NCBI RefSeq assembly: GCF_014698795.1
Contig: NZ_JACJTR010000025.1
Location: 38,188 to 102,187, forward strand
DNA: 64,000 nucleotides
Source of the DNA: Nostoc sp. FACHB-892
Lineage (GTDB): Bacteria; Cyanobacteriota; Cyanobacteriia; Cyanobacteriales; Nostocaceae
Reading direction: 5' to 3'
The notes under the pieces are model-generated. The model was not told the DNA's origin. It was given only the letters and a program-made list of their open reading frames with translations, and did not search any database. Of the stretch, positions 63,034 through 64,000 are shown in pieces (the stretch's first letter is position 1; the number at the start of each line of letters is the position of its first letter). The position numbers were made by a program, and so were the translations under genes.

Positions 63034-63051
63034 TGGAGTAACGTTACTCCA
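63034..63051. promoter_or_regulatory. parS/operator candidate 1
   Basis: TGGAGTAACGTTACTCCA is a perfect 18-bp palindrome 22 nt upstream of parA. The same core recurs in the larger palindrome that follows. Confidence 0.65.
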
Positions 63052-63066
63052 CTTTTTGAGAAAATT

Positions 63067-63110
63067 CTAAGATCCTGCATGGAGTAATGTTACTCCATGC
63101 AGGATCTTAG
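63067..63110. promoter_or_regulatory. parS/operator candidate 2 (44-bp palindrome)
   Basis: Two 21-bp arms that are exact reverse complements, with a 2-nt centre (TG). The inner part is GGAGTAATGTTACTCC, the same as site 1 except for the centre; the outer arms add CTAAGATCCTGCAT. The pair of sites could be bound by ParB (centromere) or ParA (autorepression). Confidence 0.65.
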
Positions 63111-63300
63111 TGTAATTTATCTAATTTTTATAAAAATGTTGCACTAAATATTAGCCGATTTATGCAAGGTCATCAATGACTGTAGAGGTTGAGTTTTAAA
63201 AGAATACTATATATGGCATCTACAAGTTGCCTTAAAAAACAGAAGCAATAAGGATAGTTATAGTTACATTAAAAATAGTCTGTCAAAAACTTTGACTCCA

Positions 63301-63984
63301 ATGAGCATGGAATCTACTAAGCGACCACCCAAGCCACAACAACCAAAATTGATTAAGCACGTCCCTGCGGCTAAACAACCAGAAGTGCAGGAATTGACCA
63401 ACAGTGATGCTCAAGTAGAACCATACCAAGATGTAGCGGAAACACCTACTATTTATGCAGTCCCAAAAACAGTAGCTCAGTCAACCGAGAGTGCATCTAA
63501 ACCAACAGAGAAACAAGAGCTATTTAGCCCTACCCCGGCTGATGACAAGTTGCCGAAAGAACTCACACCTGGCCAACAGCCTGACCATGCCCCTGTCGAG
63601 GAAAAACCCCTAAAGCCGCCAAAAGTTGAGCCGCAGGTGACTGGCAAGCGCAACAAGAAAAAAATAGATTTACCACCAGCAGCCAAACCTCATATACCCT
63701 TCCAAGACCGCTCCGAAGAACTAGAATTACCGCCAGAATCATGTCAGCACATGCAATTCCTGGATTGCAACTCGGAGATAGGGCGTGTGATATTCGAGTG
63801 CTACCACTGCAAGCAGGGGATAATCAGCGAGTACACTGGAGAACCCGTAATGGGCGAGTACAAAGGACGACCTTCAGTAATTTTCACAAAAGTAAAATGC
63901 CCCAACTGTGAGCAAACAGCGATTAGACTGCAAGCAAGGGAAGTACTTTCGACAACAGCCATTCCTTCTCCTTGGCAGGAATGA
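63301..63984 (+). CDS. proline-rich protein with C-terminal zinc-ribbon-like motif
   Basis: About 227 aa from the ATG at 63301 (a TTG at 63292 is also open). The first about 140 residues are Pro/Lys/Glu/Gln-rich and probably disordered. The C-terminal part has CYHC ... CPNC spaced by about 35 residues, a zinc-ribbon-like arrangement. It ends with an Ala/Gln-rich tail. I do not recognise a family. Being divergent from parA and separated by the palindromes, it may be a plasmid-maintenance or DNA-binding protein. No ribosome site is obvious. Confidence 0.55.
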   Translation: MSMESTKRPPKPQQPKLIKHVPAAKQPEVQELTNSDAQVEPYQDVAETPTIYAVPKTVAQSTESASKPTEKQELFSPTPADDKLPKELTPGQQPDHAPVEEKPLKPPKVEPQVTGKRNKKKIDLPPAAKPHIPFQDRSEELELPPESCQHMQFLDCNSEIGRVIFECYHCKQGIISEYTGEPVMGEYKGRPSVIFTKVKCPNCEQTAIRLQAREVLSTTAIPSPWQE

Positions 63985-64000
63985 TGGCACACTCCCTCTT

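Overview
The window looks like part of a cyanobacterial replicon, most likely from a filamentous Nostocales-type organism. The evidence is the many GCGATCGC (HIP1) octamers, a CHAT/DUF1822/sigma-factor operon, a Nif11-type peptide precursor, filamentous-haemagglutinin proteins with cyanobacterial C-termini, GCAGAGGG-type low-complexity tracts and many degraded insertion sequences. A parA-parB pair with palindromic centromere-like sites at the right end suggests a plasmid or a plasmid-derived segment. I see no rRNA, tRNA or CRISPR array.

Layout. (1) 1-3.6 kb, minus strand: sigma-70-like factor, DUF1822 protein and a CHAT (caspase-like) protein cut by the window edge. (2) 4.1-12.9 kb, plus strand: a RiPP-type locus with a Nif11-leader precursor, an unrecognised 355-aa protein, a short alpha/alpha-toroid protein, an FAD monooxygenase, a peptide-exporter-type ABC transporter, a ferric-reductase-like membrane flavoprotein and an HlyD adaptor, then a decayed amine oxidase. 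(3) 13.9-42.9 kb: a 28-kb segment bracketed by two copies, in inverted orientation, of a ~535-bp noncoding repeat. Its left part carries a minus-strand pair (beta-propeller/cytochrome c protein and a YeiH transporter fused to a cytochrome c domain), IS remnants, an RTX protein and a collagen-like protein. Its main part (22.4-42.3 kb, plus strand) is a PUFA-synthase-like lipid pathway: KS-AT-ACP-ACP-KR(N), Rieske oxygenase, condensation/PapA-like acyltransferase, KR(C)-DH, KS-CLF-AT, PfaD enoyl reductase, sulfotransferase, APS kinase and a second ABC exporter paralogous to the one in region 2. (4) 43.3-58 kb: a TPR protein with a premature stop, three filamentous-haemagglutinin paralogues (two intact, one truncated), IS701-, IS5- and IS630-like wrecks, a possible double-glycine-leader peptide and a truncated VOC-family gene. 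(5) 58-64 kb: an ATP-grasp protein, a short-chain dehydrogenase, parAB with palindromes, and a zinc-ribbon-like plasmid protein.

How the genes may work together (inference). The lipid synthase builds a beta-processed acyl chain, the Rieske enzyme hydroxylates it, the condensation-like enzyme releases or esterifies it, APS kinase supplies PAPS and the sulfotransferase sulfates it, and the ABC exporter moves it across the membrane. The result would be a sulfated, oxygenated lipid. Unusual points are the ketoreductase split at its subdomain boundary by two inserted genes, a DUF1111-like di-haem protein split over two adjacent genes with one half fused to a YeiH transporter, a shared ~120-bp upstream element (palindrome plus a covarying hairpin) before both the Nif11 precursor and the RTX gene, and Fur-box-like palindromes in the inverted repeats and elsewhere.
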